The notes beneath the pieces were generated by a model that did no database searches, was not told the origin of the DNA, and worked only from the letters and a program-made list of their open reading frames with translations. The position numbers and the translations under genes were made by a program. Shown here piece after piece: positions 1 through 7,632 of a stretch of 64,000 nucleotides of DNA (position 1 is the first letter of the stretch; the number at the start of each line of letters is the position of its first letter). Source of the DNA: Streptomyces sp. NBC_00440 (GTDB taxonomy: Bacteria > Actinomycetota > Actinomycetes > Streptomycetales > Streptomycetaceae); the NCBI RefSeq assembly GCF_036014215.1, contig NZ_CP107921.1, positions 3,769,001 to 3,833,000 of the forward strand, given 5' to 3'.

Positions 1-335
1 CGCTCCTTCGCCGCCGCCAGATCCACCGCCATCATCCGGCTGAGCAGACCGCGCCTGCGGTGCGTCGGGGTGACCGTGACGTGGGTGACCGCGTCGGACG
101 GGAGCGAGGCTCCGCCGACGACGGTGATCTCCTGCGCGAAGGACCGGAAGGTCGCCACACAGCGCCCGCCGTCGAACGCGCCCCGGGTGCGGGCCAGATC
201 CGTGTGCGGGAGGCGGCTGCGCACCTCCTCGTCGGAGGCCGACGGCGGCTGGAGGAAGCCGGTGTGACAGGCGCGGAGCCAGTCGGGGTACTCGGAATCG
301 GAGATCGTACGGACGTCAACTGCCATGGTGGCCAC
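1..335 (-). CDS. GNAT N-acetyltransferase, Eis-like (N-terminal part; runs off the left edge)
   Basis: The visible 111 codons hold the first half of a GNAT fold. The acetyl-CoA pyrophosphate loop reads [15 protein letters not shown] near residues 90-104, and this pattern followed by [11 protein letters not shown] is characteristic of the Eis family (family knowledge), which acetylates amines such as lysines or aminoglycosides. The substrate here cannot be told. The GTG at 335 is preferred because GGAGGGG at 344-350 sits 8 nt upstream; an in-frame ATG at 326 is the alternative. It lies downstream of the asparaginase on the same strand, separated by a repeat-rich gap. The family is normally about 400 residues, so most of the gene is outside the window. 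Confidence 0.85.
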   Translation of the reverse strand, partial: MATMAVDVRTISDSEYPDWLRACHTGFLQPPSASDEEVRSRLPHTDLARTRGAFDGGRCVATFRSFAQEITVVGGASLPSDAVTHVTVTPTHRRRGLLSRMMAVDLAAAKE

Positions 336-419
336 GGTAAGCACCCCTCCTCGGACTGTCGCGCGAATTTCGGACCGGAGCCTGTGAAACCGCCACCGGA
401 CTGCCGCCGCCGGACCGCC

Positions 420-505
420 GCCTCAGGACTGCCGCTTCCGGAATGGCCCTTCCGGAACAGCCACTTTCCGGAACAGCCTTTCCGGACCGGCGCTTTCAGA
501 CCGGC
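420..505. repeat. short imperfect tandem repeats between the GNAT and asparaginase genes
   Basis: Units close to CTTCCGGAACAGCC and CTTTCAGACCGGCG recur about six times with small changes. They sit between two co-directional genes and encode nothing convincing. Such decayed short tandem repeats are common in Streptomyces intergenic DNA; no function is visible. Confidence 0.6.
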
Positions 506-509
506 GCTT

Positions 510-1472
510 TCAGACCGCCGCGCGGATTTCGCCGACCTTCGCGGCGCCACCGAGCAGCGGCGCGTCCGCCAGCCTGGCCAGCACCGGGCTCTCCACGCCC
601 ATCCGTTCCAGGGTCCGCGCCAGCACAGGACCGAGCACCCGGGTCGCACCGTCGTCGACCTTGAAGGCGAGCGCCCGGCCGTCGGGGAGCGCCAGCGCCT
701 GGACCGCCTCGGCGCCCATCTTGGAGAGCGTGCCCGGCAGCGCCCGCATCACCCATGTGTCGGGCCTGCGGGTCCCCGCGACGTACTCGGGGTGGGCGCG
801 CATCGCGTCCGCGACCCGGCGCTCCGGCGACCCCTCGGGGGCCAGCACGAACGTACGGAACGCACGGGCCAGGCCCACCAGGCTGATCGCCATCAGCGGC
901 GCCCCGCACCCGTCCGTACCGACCGACGCCACCCGCTCGCCCGCCGCCTCCTCGATCACCGTCAGCACCAGCCGCTGGAGCGGGTGGGAGGGGTCGAGGT
1001 AGGAGTCGGTGGGCCAGCCGTTCAGCGCGCAGACGGCCAGCATCGCGGTGTGCTTGCCCGAGCAGTTCATGGTGACCCGCTCACGCCCGTGGCCCGCGGC
1101 GAGATACCCCTCGGCCTCGACCGGGTCCAGCGGGAGATCGGCCGGGCACTGGAGATCGCTCTCCTGGAGCCCGTACTCACTGAGCATCGTGCGCACCAGC
1201 GCCCGCTGGAACTCCTCGCCCGAGTGGCTCGCCGAGGCCAGTGCCAGCCGCTCACCGGAGAGGTCGAGGCCGGCCCGCAGAATGGCGGCCGCCTGCATCG
1301 GCTTGTTGCTGGAGCGCGGGAAGACGGGCAGCGACGGGTCACCGAGCGCGTAATCGACGCTCCCGTCGGCCGCGAGCACCACCAGCGAGCCCCGGTGCCG
1401 GCCCTCCACGAAGCCGGAGCGCACGACCTCGGCGAGGACCGGAGATACAGGGGCGGTGGTGCTGGCGGTCAT
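510..1472 (-). CDS. L-asparaginase, thermolabile (Rhizobium etli-type) family
   Basis: This 320-residue protein should hydrolyse L-asparagine to aspartate and ammonia in the cytoplasm. It belongs to the serine/cysteine-containing family typified by the R. etli enzyme (Pfam asparaginase_II), not the E. coli type I/II fold. Hallmark motifs are RSSNKPMQ (53-60), SASHSGEE (80-87), NCSGKH (136-141) and TDGCGAP (186-192), the last holding the conserved zinc-ligand cysteine region. The ATG at 1472 has GGAAGG 6 nt upstream. It follows rsiG by 44 bp on the same strand, so the two may share a transcript. Length matches the family. Confidence 0.93.
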   Translation of the reverse strand: MTASTTAPVSPVLAEVVRSGFVEGRHRGSLVVLAADGSVDYALGDPSLPVFPRSSNKPMQAAAILRAGLDLSGERLALASASHSGEEFQRALVRTMLSEYGLQESDLQCPADLPLDPVEAEGYLAAGHGRERVTMNCSGKHTAMLAVCALNGWPTDSYLDPSHPLQRLVLTVIEEAAGERVASVGTDGCGAPLMAISLVGLARAFRTFVLAPEGSPERRVADAMRAHPEYVAGTRRPDTWVMRALPGTLSKMGAEAVQALALPDGRALAFKVDDGATRVLGPVLARTLERMGVESPVLARLADAPLLGGAAKVGEIRAAV

Positions 1473-1516
1473 CGTCGGCCTTCCGGGAACGGGGCCCGCT
1501 CACCGGAAGGATCGCC

Positions 1517-2104
1517 TCAGGTGAGCAGGTCGTCTACTTGCGCTTCGCCCTCACGGTACCTGCGGGCGATCTCCGCGCTGCAATCGTCGGCGGTCCGCTG
1601 GAGGTGCTGTCGGCGGCTGGATACCTGCTGTTCGTAGCGGACGAGGCGGCCCATTCCGGTGTGCAGCTCTTCGTCCGTACGGGCGCAGAGGTCGGAGAGT
1701 TCCACCTCGGCGAGCATGTCGGCGGCCAGCTTGCTGTTCTCCGCGCTGCGCGGCGTCGAGAGCGTCACATGGCGGGCCGACGAGCGGTGCGAGGACGGCA
1801 CGTCGGCCAGGATCTCGGAGAGCCGCTCGACGACCGGGGACTCCGGTCCCGTACGCCGGGACAGCTCGGCGCGGAGGATGTCGATCCGCCCGTGCAGCAT
1901 CCGGCGTACGTAGCTGAGGTCGGCCTCGTCCCGCTGGGCGTCCCTGCGCAGCGTGCGCAGTTCGGGCAGGCGCAGCCCGCCGATGTCGTGCTCGGTGGCC
2001 GCCGGGAGCGCGGCGCCCGCGCGCTGCGCGGGTGCTCGTGGCACGGAGCTGATCCGGGTCATGGACACGGGACCGGGCGACTGCCCGGCGCCAGATGTAC
2101 TCAT
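1517..2104 (-). CDS. rsiG: RsiG, c-di-GMP-dependent anti-sigma factor for WhiG
   Basis: This predicted cytoplasmic coiled-coil protein of 195 residues carries two copies of the c-di-GMP-binding signature known from Streptomyces RsiG, E(X)3S(X)2R(X)3Q(X)3D. Copy 2 is perfect (E158, S162, R165, Q169, D173). Copy 1 is E60, S64, R67, H71, D75, with His in place of Gln. In the characterised system RsiG loaded with c-di-GMP sequesters the sporulation sigma factor WhiG and so delays sporulation. The start at 2104 (MSTSG) is chosen over an upstream in-frame ATG at 2161 because the extra residues are Arg-rich and the start lies just after a purine stretch. It is divergent from dtd. Confidence 0.9.
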   Translation of the reverse strand: MSTSGAGQSPGPVSMTRISSVPRAPAQRAGAALPAATEHDIGGLRLPELRTLRRDAQRDEADLSYVRRMLHGRIDILRAELSRRTGPESPVVERLSEILADVPSSHRSSARHVTLSTPRSAENSKLAADMLAEVELSDLCARTDEELHTGMGRLVRYEQQVSSRRQHLQRTADDCSAEIARRYREGEAQVDDLLT

Positions 2105-2207
2105 ATGCGTATTCCGTCCCCTCGACCGGTGCGGTGCACCGCCTCTCGTGCATGGTGCCACTCCGGATGGTGCCGCTGCTGGCTCTCCGCGCCCGTTCGG
2201 CCCCGGA

Positions 2208-2213
2208 TAGGTT
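2208..2213 (+). promoter_or_regulatory. -10 element placing transcription at the dtd start codon
   Basis: TAGGTT lies exactly 7 nt before the ATG of dtd, the spacing expected for a leaderless mRNA. No Shine-Dalgarno sequence is present upstream of that ATG. No convincing -35 hexamer was seen. Confidence 0.5.
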
Positions 2214-2220
2214 GGACCGT

Positions 2221-2646
2221 ATGCGTGCAGTGGTGCAGAGGGTGGACGGCGCGAGCGTCGTCGTGGCTGGTGAGACCGTGGGTGAGATCTCCGGGGAGGG
2301 TCTGTGCGTCCTTGTGGGGGTCACTCATGAGGACACTGCGGAAAAAGCGGCGCAACTAGCCCGAAAGGTCTGGTCGCTGCGGATCCTGTCGGGCGAAAAG
2401 TCGTGCTCGGACGTGAATGCACCTTTGCTGGTGATTTCACAGTTCACCCTCTACGGAGACGCCCGGAAGGGCCGCCGCCCCACCTGGAACGGGGCCGCCC
2501 CCGGCGAGGTGGCCGAGCCGCTCGTGGACGAGGTGGTGAACCAGCTGCGCGCCCTGGGCGCGACGGTCGGGACGGGCCGGTTCGGCGCGAGCATGCGGGT
2601 CTCGCTGACGAACGACGGCCCGTTCACGGTCCTGCTGGAGATCTGA
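2221..2646 (+). CDS. dtd: D-aminoacyl-tRNA deacylase
   Basis: Dtd hydrolyses D-amino acids (and glycine) mischarged on tRNA, a cytoplasmic proofreading step. The 141-residue length is normal. The two active-site signatures are present: SQFTLYGD at 73-80 and NDGPFT at 131-136, the latter corresponding to the family's Gly-cisPro region (NXGPVT), here with Phe for Val. The ATG at 2221 is chosen because it begins the conserved MRAVVQRV; longer reading through the upstream region has no support. It is divergent from rsiG and convergent with ygfZ. Confidence 0.96.
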   Translation: MRAVVQRVDGASVVVAGETVGEISGEGLCVLVGVTHEDTAEKAAQLARKVWSLRILSGEKSCSDVNAPLLVISQFTLYGDARKGRRPTWNGAAPGEVAEPLVDEVVNQLRALGATVGTGRFGASMRVSLTNDGPFTVLLEI

Positions 2647-2680
2647 GCCCGGCCGCCAGGAACCCTATGGCGCCACGGCT

Positions 2681-3646
2681 CTACGGCTCCACGACGACTT
2701 CCTGGGCGGCCGCGGTGTCCCCTGCCAGCAGCTCCGCGTCCACCGGCACATTGCGCTTCACCAGTGCCAGCGCGATCGGTCCCAGTTCGTGGTGGCGGGC
2801 CGACGAGGTGACGAAGCCCAGCTGGCGGCCCTCGGCGCCGTCCGATGCGAGCCGGACCGGCGTACCGTGCCCCGGCAGCAGCACCTCGCTGCCGTCCAGA
2901 TGCAGGAAGACCAGCCGGCGCGGCGGCTTCCCCAGGTTGTGGACACGGGCGACCGTCTCCTGGCCCCGGTAGCAGCCCTTCTCCAGATGGACCGCGGTGC
3001 CGATCCATCCCAGCTCGTGCGGGATGGTCCGGTGGTCGGTCTCCAGACCGACCCGCGGCCGGTGCGCCTCGATGCGCAGCGCCTCGTACGCGAGGAGCCC
3101 GGCGACCGGACCGTGCTCGGCCGCATACGCCTCCAGCTGCTCCCGGGGCAGGAAGAGATCACGGCCGTGCGCCGTCTCCCGTACGACCACGCCGTCCGGC
3201 ACCCCGGCGATCGAACCGGCCGGCAGATGCACGACCGCGATGTCCTCAGTGCGGTCGGCGATCTCGGCCCGGTAGTAGAACTTCATGCTCTCCAGGTACG
3301 CGATCAGCTCCTGCTGCGTGCCCGGCTCGACATGCGCCCACACCGTCTCGCCGTCGTCCACGAGGTAGAGGGCGTGCTCGATGTGGCCGTTGGCCGAGAG
3401 GATGAGCGCCTCGGTGGCCACGCCCTGCGGCAGCTCGCTGACGTGCTGGGTGAGCAGCAGATGCAGCCAGCTCAGCCGGTCGGGGCCGGTGACCGTGATG
3501 ACGCCGCGGTGGGAGAGGTCCACGAGGCCGGTACCGTCCGACAGCGCACGCTGTTCGCGGAACAGGTCTCCGTAGTGGGCGGCGACACCTTCGTCCCGGC
3601 CTTCGGCGGGGACGGCACCGGGCAGTGACAACAGCGGGCTCTTCAT
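2681..3646 (-). CDS. ygfZ: Folate-binding YgfZ/GcvT-like protein
   Basis: YgfZ proteins use tetrahydrofolate to help maintain or assemble certain iron-sulfur clusters and resemble the glycine-cleavage T protein. The signature KGCYRGQE is intact at 223-230 with the conserved Cys at 225. The fold should comprise an N-terminal GcvT-like domain and a C-terminal barrel; 321 residues is usual for actinobacteria. The ATG at 3646 begins MKSPLL. It lies convergent to dtd and is followed upstream, on the same strand, by nur. Confidence 0.93.
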   Translation of the reverse strand: MKSPLLSLPGAVPAEGRDEGVAAHYGDLFREQRALSDGTGLVDLSHRGVITVTGPDRLSWLHLLLTQHVSELPQGVATEALILSANGHIEHALYLVDDGETVWAHVEPGTQQELIAYLESMKFYYRAEIADRTEDIAVVHLPAGSIAGVPDGVVVRETAHGRDLFLPREQLEAYAAEHGPVAGLLAYEALRIEAHRPRVGLETDHRTIPHELGWIGTAVHLEKGCYRGQETVARVHNLGKPPRRLVFLHLDGSEVLLPGHGTPVRLASDGAEGRQLGFVTSSARHHELGPIALALVKRNVPVDAELLAGDTAAAQEVVVEP

Positions 3647-3677
3647 GTCCGCAAGCGTACGACCGCCCGCCGCAAGG

Positions 3678-4160
3678 CTACGAACCGCCGCCGGAAGCAG
3701 GGGCCTGAGCCTCGGCCTGCCCCTGGGGCTGCTCCTCGGCGGCCTTGGCCGCGCACTTCCGGCACCGCCCGAAGATGGCGAAGTGCTTCATGTCCGTCTC
3801 GAAGCCGAACGACTCGCGGAGCTGCCCGGTGAAGTCCGCGGCCACACTGATGTCGGCCTCGATGACGTCCGTACAGTCCCGGCAGACCAGATGGATGTGG
3901 TGGTGCCGGTCGGCGAGGTGGTACGTGGGAGCACCGTGCCCGAGATGGGCATGGCTCACCAGGCCCAGCTCCTCAAGCAGCTCCAGGGTGCGGTAGACCG
4001 TGGAGATGTTCACGCCGCCCGCCGTCTTCCGCACCTCGGTGAGGATGTCGTCGGGCGTCGCGTGCTCCAGCGCGTCCACGGCCTCCAGCACGAGCTGTCG
4101 CTGCGGGGTCAGCCGGTACCCGCGGCTGCGGAGGTCGCTCTGCCAGTCAGTGGTCACCAC
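3678..4160 (-). CDS. nur: Nur, nickel-responsive Fur-family repressor
   Basis: This 160-residue Fur-family regulator has the complete ligand set described for Streptomyces Nur: H70, H72 and H126 for the nickel site and H33, H86, H88 and H90 for the second metal site. The winged helix (RLTPQRQLVLEAV to STVYRTLELLEELGLV) spans residues 16-68, and two Cys pairs (C93/C96 and CRKC near the C-terminus) follow. With nickel bound, Nur represses nickel uptake genes and the iron superoxide dismutase and so indirectly permits the nickel enzyme. The C-terminal 20 residues (Gln/Ala/Gly-rich) look variable. Its position beside ygfZ matches my memory of S. coelicolor SCO4180. Confidence 0.95.
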   Translation of the reverse strand: MVTTDWQSDLRSRGYRLTPQRQLVLEAVDALEHATPDDILTEVRKTAGGVNISTVYRTLELLEELGLVSHAHLGHGAPTYHLADRHHHIHLVCRDCTDVIEADISVAADFTGQLRESFGFETDMKHFAIFGRCRKCAAKAAEEQPQGQAEAQAPASGGGS

Positions 4161-4180
4161 GCCTCCAGTGTAGGAGCGGC

Positions 4181-4744
4181 CTACTTGAAGAAGGCGATTC
4201 CGTCGTCAGGAAGGTCCTTCAGATCCTTCGCCCACTCGCTGGGGTCGACGGACTTCTTCAGATGCGCGGACATGTAGGGCCGCAGCTCGACCTCGGGCGT
4301 GGCCTTCTCGCCCACCCACATCAGGTCGCTGTTCACATAGCCGTAGAGCCGCTTCCCGCCGCTGTACGGGCCGGACGCCGCGGTCCGCGCGACCGCGTCG
4401 GTCACCAGGTCGATCTGCGGCTTCTGGTCGGCGAGCTCGCCGTACCAGATCTCGACGACGCCCTGGTCGCGCACCATCACGACCTCGACCTTGCGGTGCT
4501 CGTCCACGCGCCAGTACCCGGACTCGGTCTCCAGCGGCCTGACCTTCGCGCCCTCGGAGTCCAGCACCCAGGTGTGCGAGGTGTACTCAAGGAAGTCGCG
4601 GCCGTCGTGGGTGAAGGCGACCTCCTGGCCGAAGTTGCACTTCTCCTCACCGGGGAAGTCCGCGACACCGGCCCCGGTCCACTTACCGAGGAGGAAGACC
4701 AGCGGGACGAGGCTCGGATGGAGGTCCGACGGAATCTCGATCAT
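4181..4744 (-). CDS. Nitrobindin-like heme-binding beta-barrel protein
   Basis: The protein (187 residues) belongs to the FABP-like/DUF1794 family, whose members include nitrobindins that bind ferric heme and isomerise peroxynitrite to nitrate. The family's N-terminal signature GXWXGXG is seen as GKWTGAG (20-26), and the C-terminal His of SAHLKK is in the place of the proximal heme ligand. The enzyme activity is inferred from the family only. The start ATG at 4744 is the one beginning MIEIPSDLHP. It is cytoplasmic, with no signal peptide, and lies 21 bp from the end of nur on the same strand. Confidence 0.85.
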   Translation of the reverse strand: MIEIPSDLHPSLVPLVFLLGKWTGAGVADFPGEEKCNFGQEVAFTHDGRDFLEYTSHTWVLDSEGAKVRPLETESGYWRVDEHRKVEVVMVRDQGVVEIWYGELADQKPQIDLVTDAVARTAASGPYSGGKRLYGYVNSDLMWVGEKATPEVELRPYMSAHLKKSVDPSEWAKDLKDLPDDGIAFFK

Positions 4745-4802
4745 GAGGGCTCAGACGATCTGTGAGAGGGGTTCGGGCTACCGGCTGCCAGTTGCCGAGC
4801 GG

Positions 4803-4904
4803 TCAGCGCTGGCCCTGGTAGAGCTTCTTCACCGAAAGACCGGCGAAGGCGATGACGCCGACGCAGACCAGGATCAGCAGAGCGATGAAAATGGCGTCAA
4901 GCAC
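4803..4904 (-). CDS. 33-residue single-pass membrane peptide
   Basis: A short frame begins at a GTG at 4904 with AGGAG 7 nt upstream and ends at 4803. It begins LDAIFIALLILVCVGVIAF after the start residue, forming one hydrophobic helix of about 20 residues, and ends with a basic tail, VKKLYQGQR. Good ribosome binding site, clean membrane helix and basic C-terminus argue for a real small membrane protein. I recall near-identical small proteins at this locus in other streptomycetes, without a function. It is usually too short for automatic gene calling. Confidence 0.75.
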   Translation of the reverse strand: MLDAIFIALLILVCVGVIAFAGLSVKKLYQGQR

Positions 4905-5035
4905 GAGGTGCTCCTTGTATGAGCGACTGCACGGACGACGGCGGCCGCGTGAACGTGAAAAGCAGGAAGGGCCGGGCCCCAGCCTAATGGGTGGGGGCCG
5001 AGCCCTCTCTGCGAGGTGCGGCGGCGGCCGACGAT

Positions 5036-5041
5036 TAGAGT
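5036..5041 (+). promoter_or_regulatory. -10 element for a leaderless DsrE-family transcript
   Basis: TAGAGT is 6 nt upstream of the ATG at 5048, and no ribosome binding site precedes that ATG. The arrangement is typical of leaderless actinobacterial genes. The -35 region is not recognisable. Confidence 0.5.
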
Positions 5042-5047
5042 TCCGCC

Positions 5048-5413
5048 ATGGCCCAGAAGAAGCTAGTGATCAAGGTGACTGCGGGATCCGACGCCCCCGA
5101 GCGGTGCTCCCAGGCGTTCACCGTGGCCGCGGTCGCCGTGGCCAGCGGGGTGGAGGTCTCGCTCTGGCTCACCGGTGAGTCGTCGTGGTTCGCCCTGCCG
5201 GGCCGGGCCGCCGAGTTCGAGCTGCCGCACGCGGCGCCGCTGCCGGATCTGATCGACTCGATCAGGGCGGGCGGACAGATCACCGTCTGCACGCAGTGCG
5301 CGGCCCGCCGCGACATCACGGAGCAGGACGTACTGGAGGGCGTACGGATCGCGGGCGCCCAGCTCTTCGTACAGGAAGCGATGGCCGACGGCGTCCAGGC
5401 GCTCGTCTACTGA
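5048..5413 (+). CDS. DsrE/DsrF-like small protein
   Basis: This 121-residue cytoplasmic protein fits the DsrE/DsrF fold (PF02635): an N-terminal strand and helix (KKLVIKVTAGSDAPERC), a central VEVSLWLTGESS segment, and a late Cys motif CTQC near residues 81-84. Family members in sulfur oxidisers relay persulfide sulfur, but many actinobacterial members have unknown roles. The Cys pair here could carry persulfide; that is inference. It is divergent from the 33-residue membrane peptide and convergent with the DUF3099 gene. Confidence 0.82.
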   Translation: MAQKKLVIKVTAGSDAPERCSQAFTVAAVAVASGVEVSLWLTGESSWFALPGRAAEFELPHAAPLPDLIDSIRAGGQITVCTQCAARRDITEQDVLEGVRIAGAQLFVQEAMADGVQALVY

Positions 5414-5453
5414 GGTCTGGAACGACCGGCAACTGCCGGGTGCGCCGCCCCGC

Positions 5454-5807
5454 CTACCGGCGTCGCTTCTTCCCGTCCAGCTCGTCCCACCACTCGTCGG
5501 ACGTACGGTCCCCCGAAGGCGGCAGGTCCGAGCGCTTGTCCGTGCGCTTGGCCGTCGGCCTGTCCGTGGACTTGCCCGTCGGCCTGTCGGCGGACCCGCT
5601 GTCGGGCGGCGGCTCGTCCCACCAGCGGTCATCGGGACCGCGCCGGTTGCCGACGATCGCCGCGACCGGCGGGATGACCATCGCGACGAAACACATGGCG
5701 ATGGCGGCAGGCACCGACCAGAGACGCACGAAAGCCCAGGCTGAGACGAAGAGCAGCAGACAGCCGCCCATCAACAGAAAATAGCCGCGCCGACGTCGCG
5801 AGTACAT
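5454..5807 (-). CDS. DUF3099 two-helix membrane protein
   Basis: The 117-residue protein has a basic start (MYSRRRRGYF), two transmembrane helices separated by a short loop (about residues 10-30 and 35-55, the second ending in AMVIPPVAAIVGNRRGPDDRWW), and a long charged tail with repeated Asp/Arg/Pro and the terminal motif DEWWDELDGKKRRR. This is the DUF3099 pattern in streptomycetes; function is unknown. The ATG at 5807 is selected because it begins the conserved basic stretch; a longer reading to 5924 would add an unconserved-looking extension. The tail contains repeated DRPT units. Confidence 0.8.
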   Translation of the reverse strand: MYSRRRRGYFLLMGGCLLLFVSAWAFVRLWSVPAAIAMCFVAMVIPPVAAIVGNRRGPDDRWWDEPPPDSGSADRPTGKSTDRPTAKRTDKRSDLPPSGDRTSDEWWDELDGKKRRR

Positions 5808-5891
5808 GCATCCAGCGTAAGACCGATCGGCAACTCGTCGCCCCCGGAAGGCGCTCGGCAAATTTCCGGCCCTCGCCTGCCCCGGACGGCG

Positions 5892-5946
5892 CGGAGGGCC
5901 GCACCCGGTCCAAGTGGCGTCCAACCCCCTGGGGTGCGGCCCTCCG
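5892..5946 (-). terminator. 15-bp perfect stem downstream of the sulfurtransferase/DUF1416 operon
   Basis: CGGAGGGCCGCACCC (5892-5906) pairs perfectly with 5932-5946 around a 25-nt loop. It lies just after the end of the DUF1416 gene, so it probably ends that transcript. There is no T tract, which is common in high-GC actinobacteria. Confidence 0.6.
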
Positions 5947-5978
5947 GCCAGATCAGGTCCTGCTCGGATCCTGCTCGG

Positions 5979-6266
5979 TCAGACAGCGATCGCGATCTCC
6001 GCGAGGCCGCCGGTCTGCGCGACGACCGTACGGTCTGCCGTGCCGCCCGGGACGAGGGCGCGCAGCGTCCACGTGCCCTCGGCCGCGTAGAAGCGGAACT
6101 GTCCGGTGGCCGAGGTCGGGACCTCGGCGGTGAACTCGCCGGTCGAGTCCAGCAGGCGCACATAACCGGTGACGGGCTCGCCGTCACGGGTCACGCTGCC
6201 CTGGATCGTGGTCTCACCGGGCTTGATCGTCGAGGCGTCCGGGCCGCCGGCCTTCGCTCCGCACAT
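5979..6266 (-). CDS. DUF1416 protein (sulfurtransferase-linked)
   Basis: This is a 95-residue protein of the DUF1416 family: MCGAKAGGPDAS start with one Cys, then an immunoglobulin-like or carboxypeptidase-regulatory-like beta-sandwich (TTIQGSVTRDGEPVTGYVRL). DUF1416 genes are regularly found immediately after CysA-type sulfurtransferase genes in actinobacteria, as here with a 42-bp gap, so a role tied to sulfur transfer is likely but unproved. The conserved N-terminal Cys might accept sulfur (inference). No signal peptide is seen. Confidence 0.85.
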   Translation of the reverse strand: MCGAKAGGPDASTIKPGETTIQGSVTRDGEPVTGYVRLLDSTGEFTAEVPTSATGQFRFYAAEGTWTLRALVPGGTADRTVVAQTGGLAEIAIAV

Positions 6267-6308
6267 GCTGTTCTCCTGAGGGGCCTGAGAGGTTGGTGAA
6301 GGTCGGTA

Positions 6309-7148
6309 CTACTTGTTGGCGCCGAGCTCGATCGGCACACCCACGAGGGAGCCGTACTCGGTCCACGAGCCGTCGTAGTTCTTGACGTTCTCCTGGCCGA
6401 GCAGCTCGTGCAGCACGAACCAGGTCAGCGCGGAGCGCTCACCGATGCGGCAGTACGCGATGGTGTCCTTGGCAAGGTCGACCTGCTCGTCCTCGTAGAG
6501 GGCCTTGAGCTCGTCGTCCGACTTGAAGGTGCCGTCGTCGTTGGCGTTCTTCGACCACGGGATGTTGCGGGCGCTCGGCACGTGGCCGGGGCGCTGCGAC
6601 TGCTCCTGCGGGAGGTGCGCCGGGGCGAGCAGCTTGCCGCTGAACTCGTCGGGCGACCGGACGTCGACCAGGTTCTTGCTGTTGATCGCGGCCACCACGT
6701 CGTCGCGGTAGGCGCGGATCGACTCGTCCTGCGGCTTGGCCTTGTACGTGGTGGCCGGGCGGGACGGCACGGCGTCGACCAGGTCGCGGGAGTCGAGCTC
6801 CCACTTCTTGCGGCCGCCGTCGAGCAGCCGGACGTCGCTGTGGCCGTACAGCTTGAAGTACCAGAAGGCGTACGAGGCGAACCAGTTGTTGTTGCCGCCG
6901 TAGAGCACGACGGTCGTGTCGTTGCCGATGCCCTTCTCGGACAGCAGCTTCTCGAAGCCGGCCTGGTCGATGAAGTCACGGCGGACCGGGTCCTGGAGGT
7001 CCTTGGTCCAGTCGATCCGGATCGCGTTCCTGATGTGGTTCTTCTCGTACGCAGAGGTGTCCTCGTCCACCTCGACGATGGCGACCTGCGGGTCGTCGAT
7101 GTGGGCCTCGACCCAGTCTGCGTCTACCAGAACGTCGCTGCGGCTCAT
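6309..7148 (-). CDS. Thiosulfate sulfurtransferase, tandem rhodanese (CysA/SseA type)
   Basis: The 279-residue protein has two rhodanese domains. The C-terminal domain carries the active-site loop CRIGERS at 233-239 with the catalytic Cys233. The N-terminal domain has GGNNNWF in the loop position and so is inactive, as usual. It moves sulfane sulfur from thiosulfate or mercaptopyruvate to thiophilic acceptors. The ATG at 7148 has GGAGGAGA upstream with good spacing; a longer upstream reading to 7367 overlaps the leader region and is rejected. A leader peptide and a leaderless promoter lie 190-300 bp upstream, suggesting control by sulfur or cysteine supply. Confidence 0.95.
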   Translation of the reverse strand: MSRSDVLVDADWVEAHIDDPQVAIVEVDEDTSAYEKNHIRNAIRIDWTKDLQDPVRRDFIDQAGFEKLLSEKGIGNDTTVVLYGGNNNWFASYAFWYFKLYGHSDVRLLDGGRKKWELDSRDLVDAVPSRPATTYKAKPQDESIRAYRDDVVAAINSKNLVDVRSPDEFSGKLLAPAHLPQEQSQRPGHVPSARNIPWSKNANDDGTFKSDDELKALYEDEQVDLAKDTIAYCRIGERSALTWFVLHELLGQENVKNYDGSWTEYGSLVGVPIELGANK

Positions 7149-7162
7149 GCGGAATCTCCTCC

Positions 7163-7179
7163 GGGGATGGGGAATCCCC
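7163..7179 (-). promoter_or_regulatory. small hairpin just upstream of the sulfurtransferase ribosome binding site
   Basis: GGGGAT (7163-7168) pairs with ATCCCC (7174-7179), a 6-bp stem with a 5-nt loop adjoining the GGAGGAG ribosome binding site of the sulfurtransferase. A second short stem, GGGAG/CTCCC at 7318-7333, abuts the leader peptide stop codon. Both could take part in attenuation or translational control; that is inference. Confidence 0.35.
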
Positions 7180-7335
7180 TGCTCCTGCGGAGCCCGGGGA
7201 CGTGCGGCGGGATGGTGCGATGGTGTCGGCGTACGGATCCACGGAGGCCGGGAGACAGAGCGCATCCGGCACCGCGGGGGGCAGCCCCGACAGACGGTCG
7301 GGGGACCCGGGGGATACGGGAGTCGGAGCTCCCGC

Positions 7336-7416
7336 TCAGAAGGCGCGACAGAGCATGGCGGAGACACGGCACAGGTCGACTGCCCGCCGCTTCGTGAGAT
7401 CCGCCTGCTGCTTCAT
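7336..7416 (-). CDS. Cys-containing leader peptide (26 residues) of the sulfurtransferase operon
   Basis: The frame from ATG at 7416 to TGA at 7336 encodes a 26-residue peptide that begins MKQQADLTKRRAVDLCRV and holds two Cys residues, in VDLCRV and MLCRAF. The pattern RR-x-VDL-x-R...C is that of the 'putative leader peptides' found before sulfur-assimilation genes in streptomycetes (recalled). In mycobacteria, Cys-rich leaderless leader peptides act as cysteine-responsive attenuators. Here the -10 element is 7 nt upstream of the ATG, so the peptide is probably leaderless too, and no ribosome binding site is present. Confidence 0.78.
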   Translation of the reverse strand: MKQQADLTKRRAVDLCRVSAMLCRAF

Positions 7417-7423
7417 ACGGTCG

Positions 7424-7453
7424 ATCGTAGGGAAGTACGGGCGGAGATGTCAC
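7424..7453 (-). promoter_or_regulatory. promoter of the leader peptide/sulfurtransferase transcript
   Basis: A -35 hexamer GTGACA (7448-7453) and a -10 hexamer TACGAT (7424-7429) are separated by 18 bp. The -10 ends 7 nt before the leader ATG, predicting a leaderless transcript. Both elements match the vegetative actinobacterial consensus well. Confidence 0.7.
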
Positions 7454-7632
7454 CGCCGTATCGCACACTGAGACGCGATCGTCCGCGATGCGAGACAATG
7501 TGCCAATGGCGCGCGTACGGCCCGGGATCCCCACGGTGCCGTACTTGCCCACCATCTGAGGACCGGACTCCCCCGTCTCACCATCCGGTCACTGTGGGGC
7601 TCTCCGCCGGCCCCGTGCTGCCGCCGCCCCTC

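Noticed and set aside
60..1637. Long plus-strand open frame (525 codons)
   Set aside because: Arg/His/Gly-rich shadow of the asparaginase and GNAT genes; the minus-strand frames encode clear protein families.
7506..7559. Plus-strand 17-codon frame with GACAAT 6 nt upstream, resembling another leaderless leader peptide
   Set aside because: No Cys or other diagnostic residue, no gene follows in that direction, and no good -35 element.
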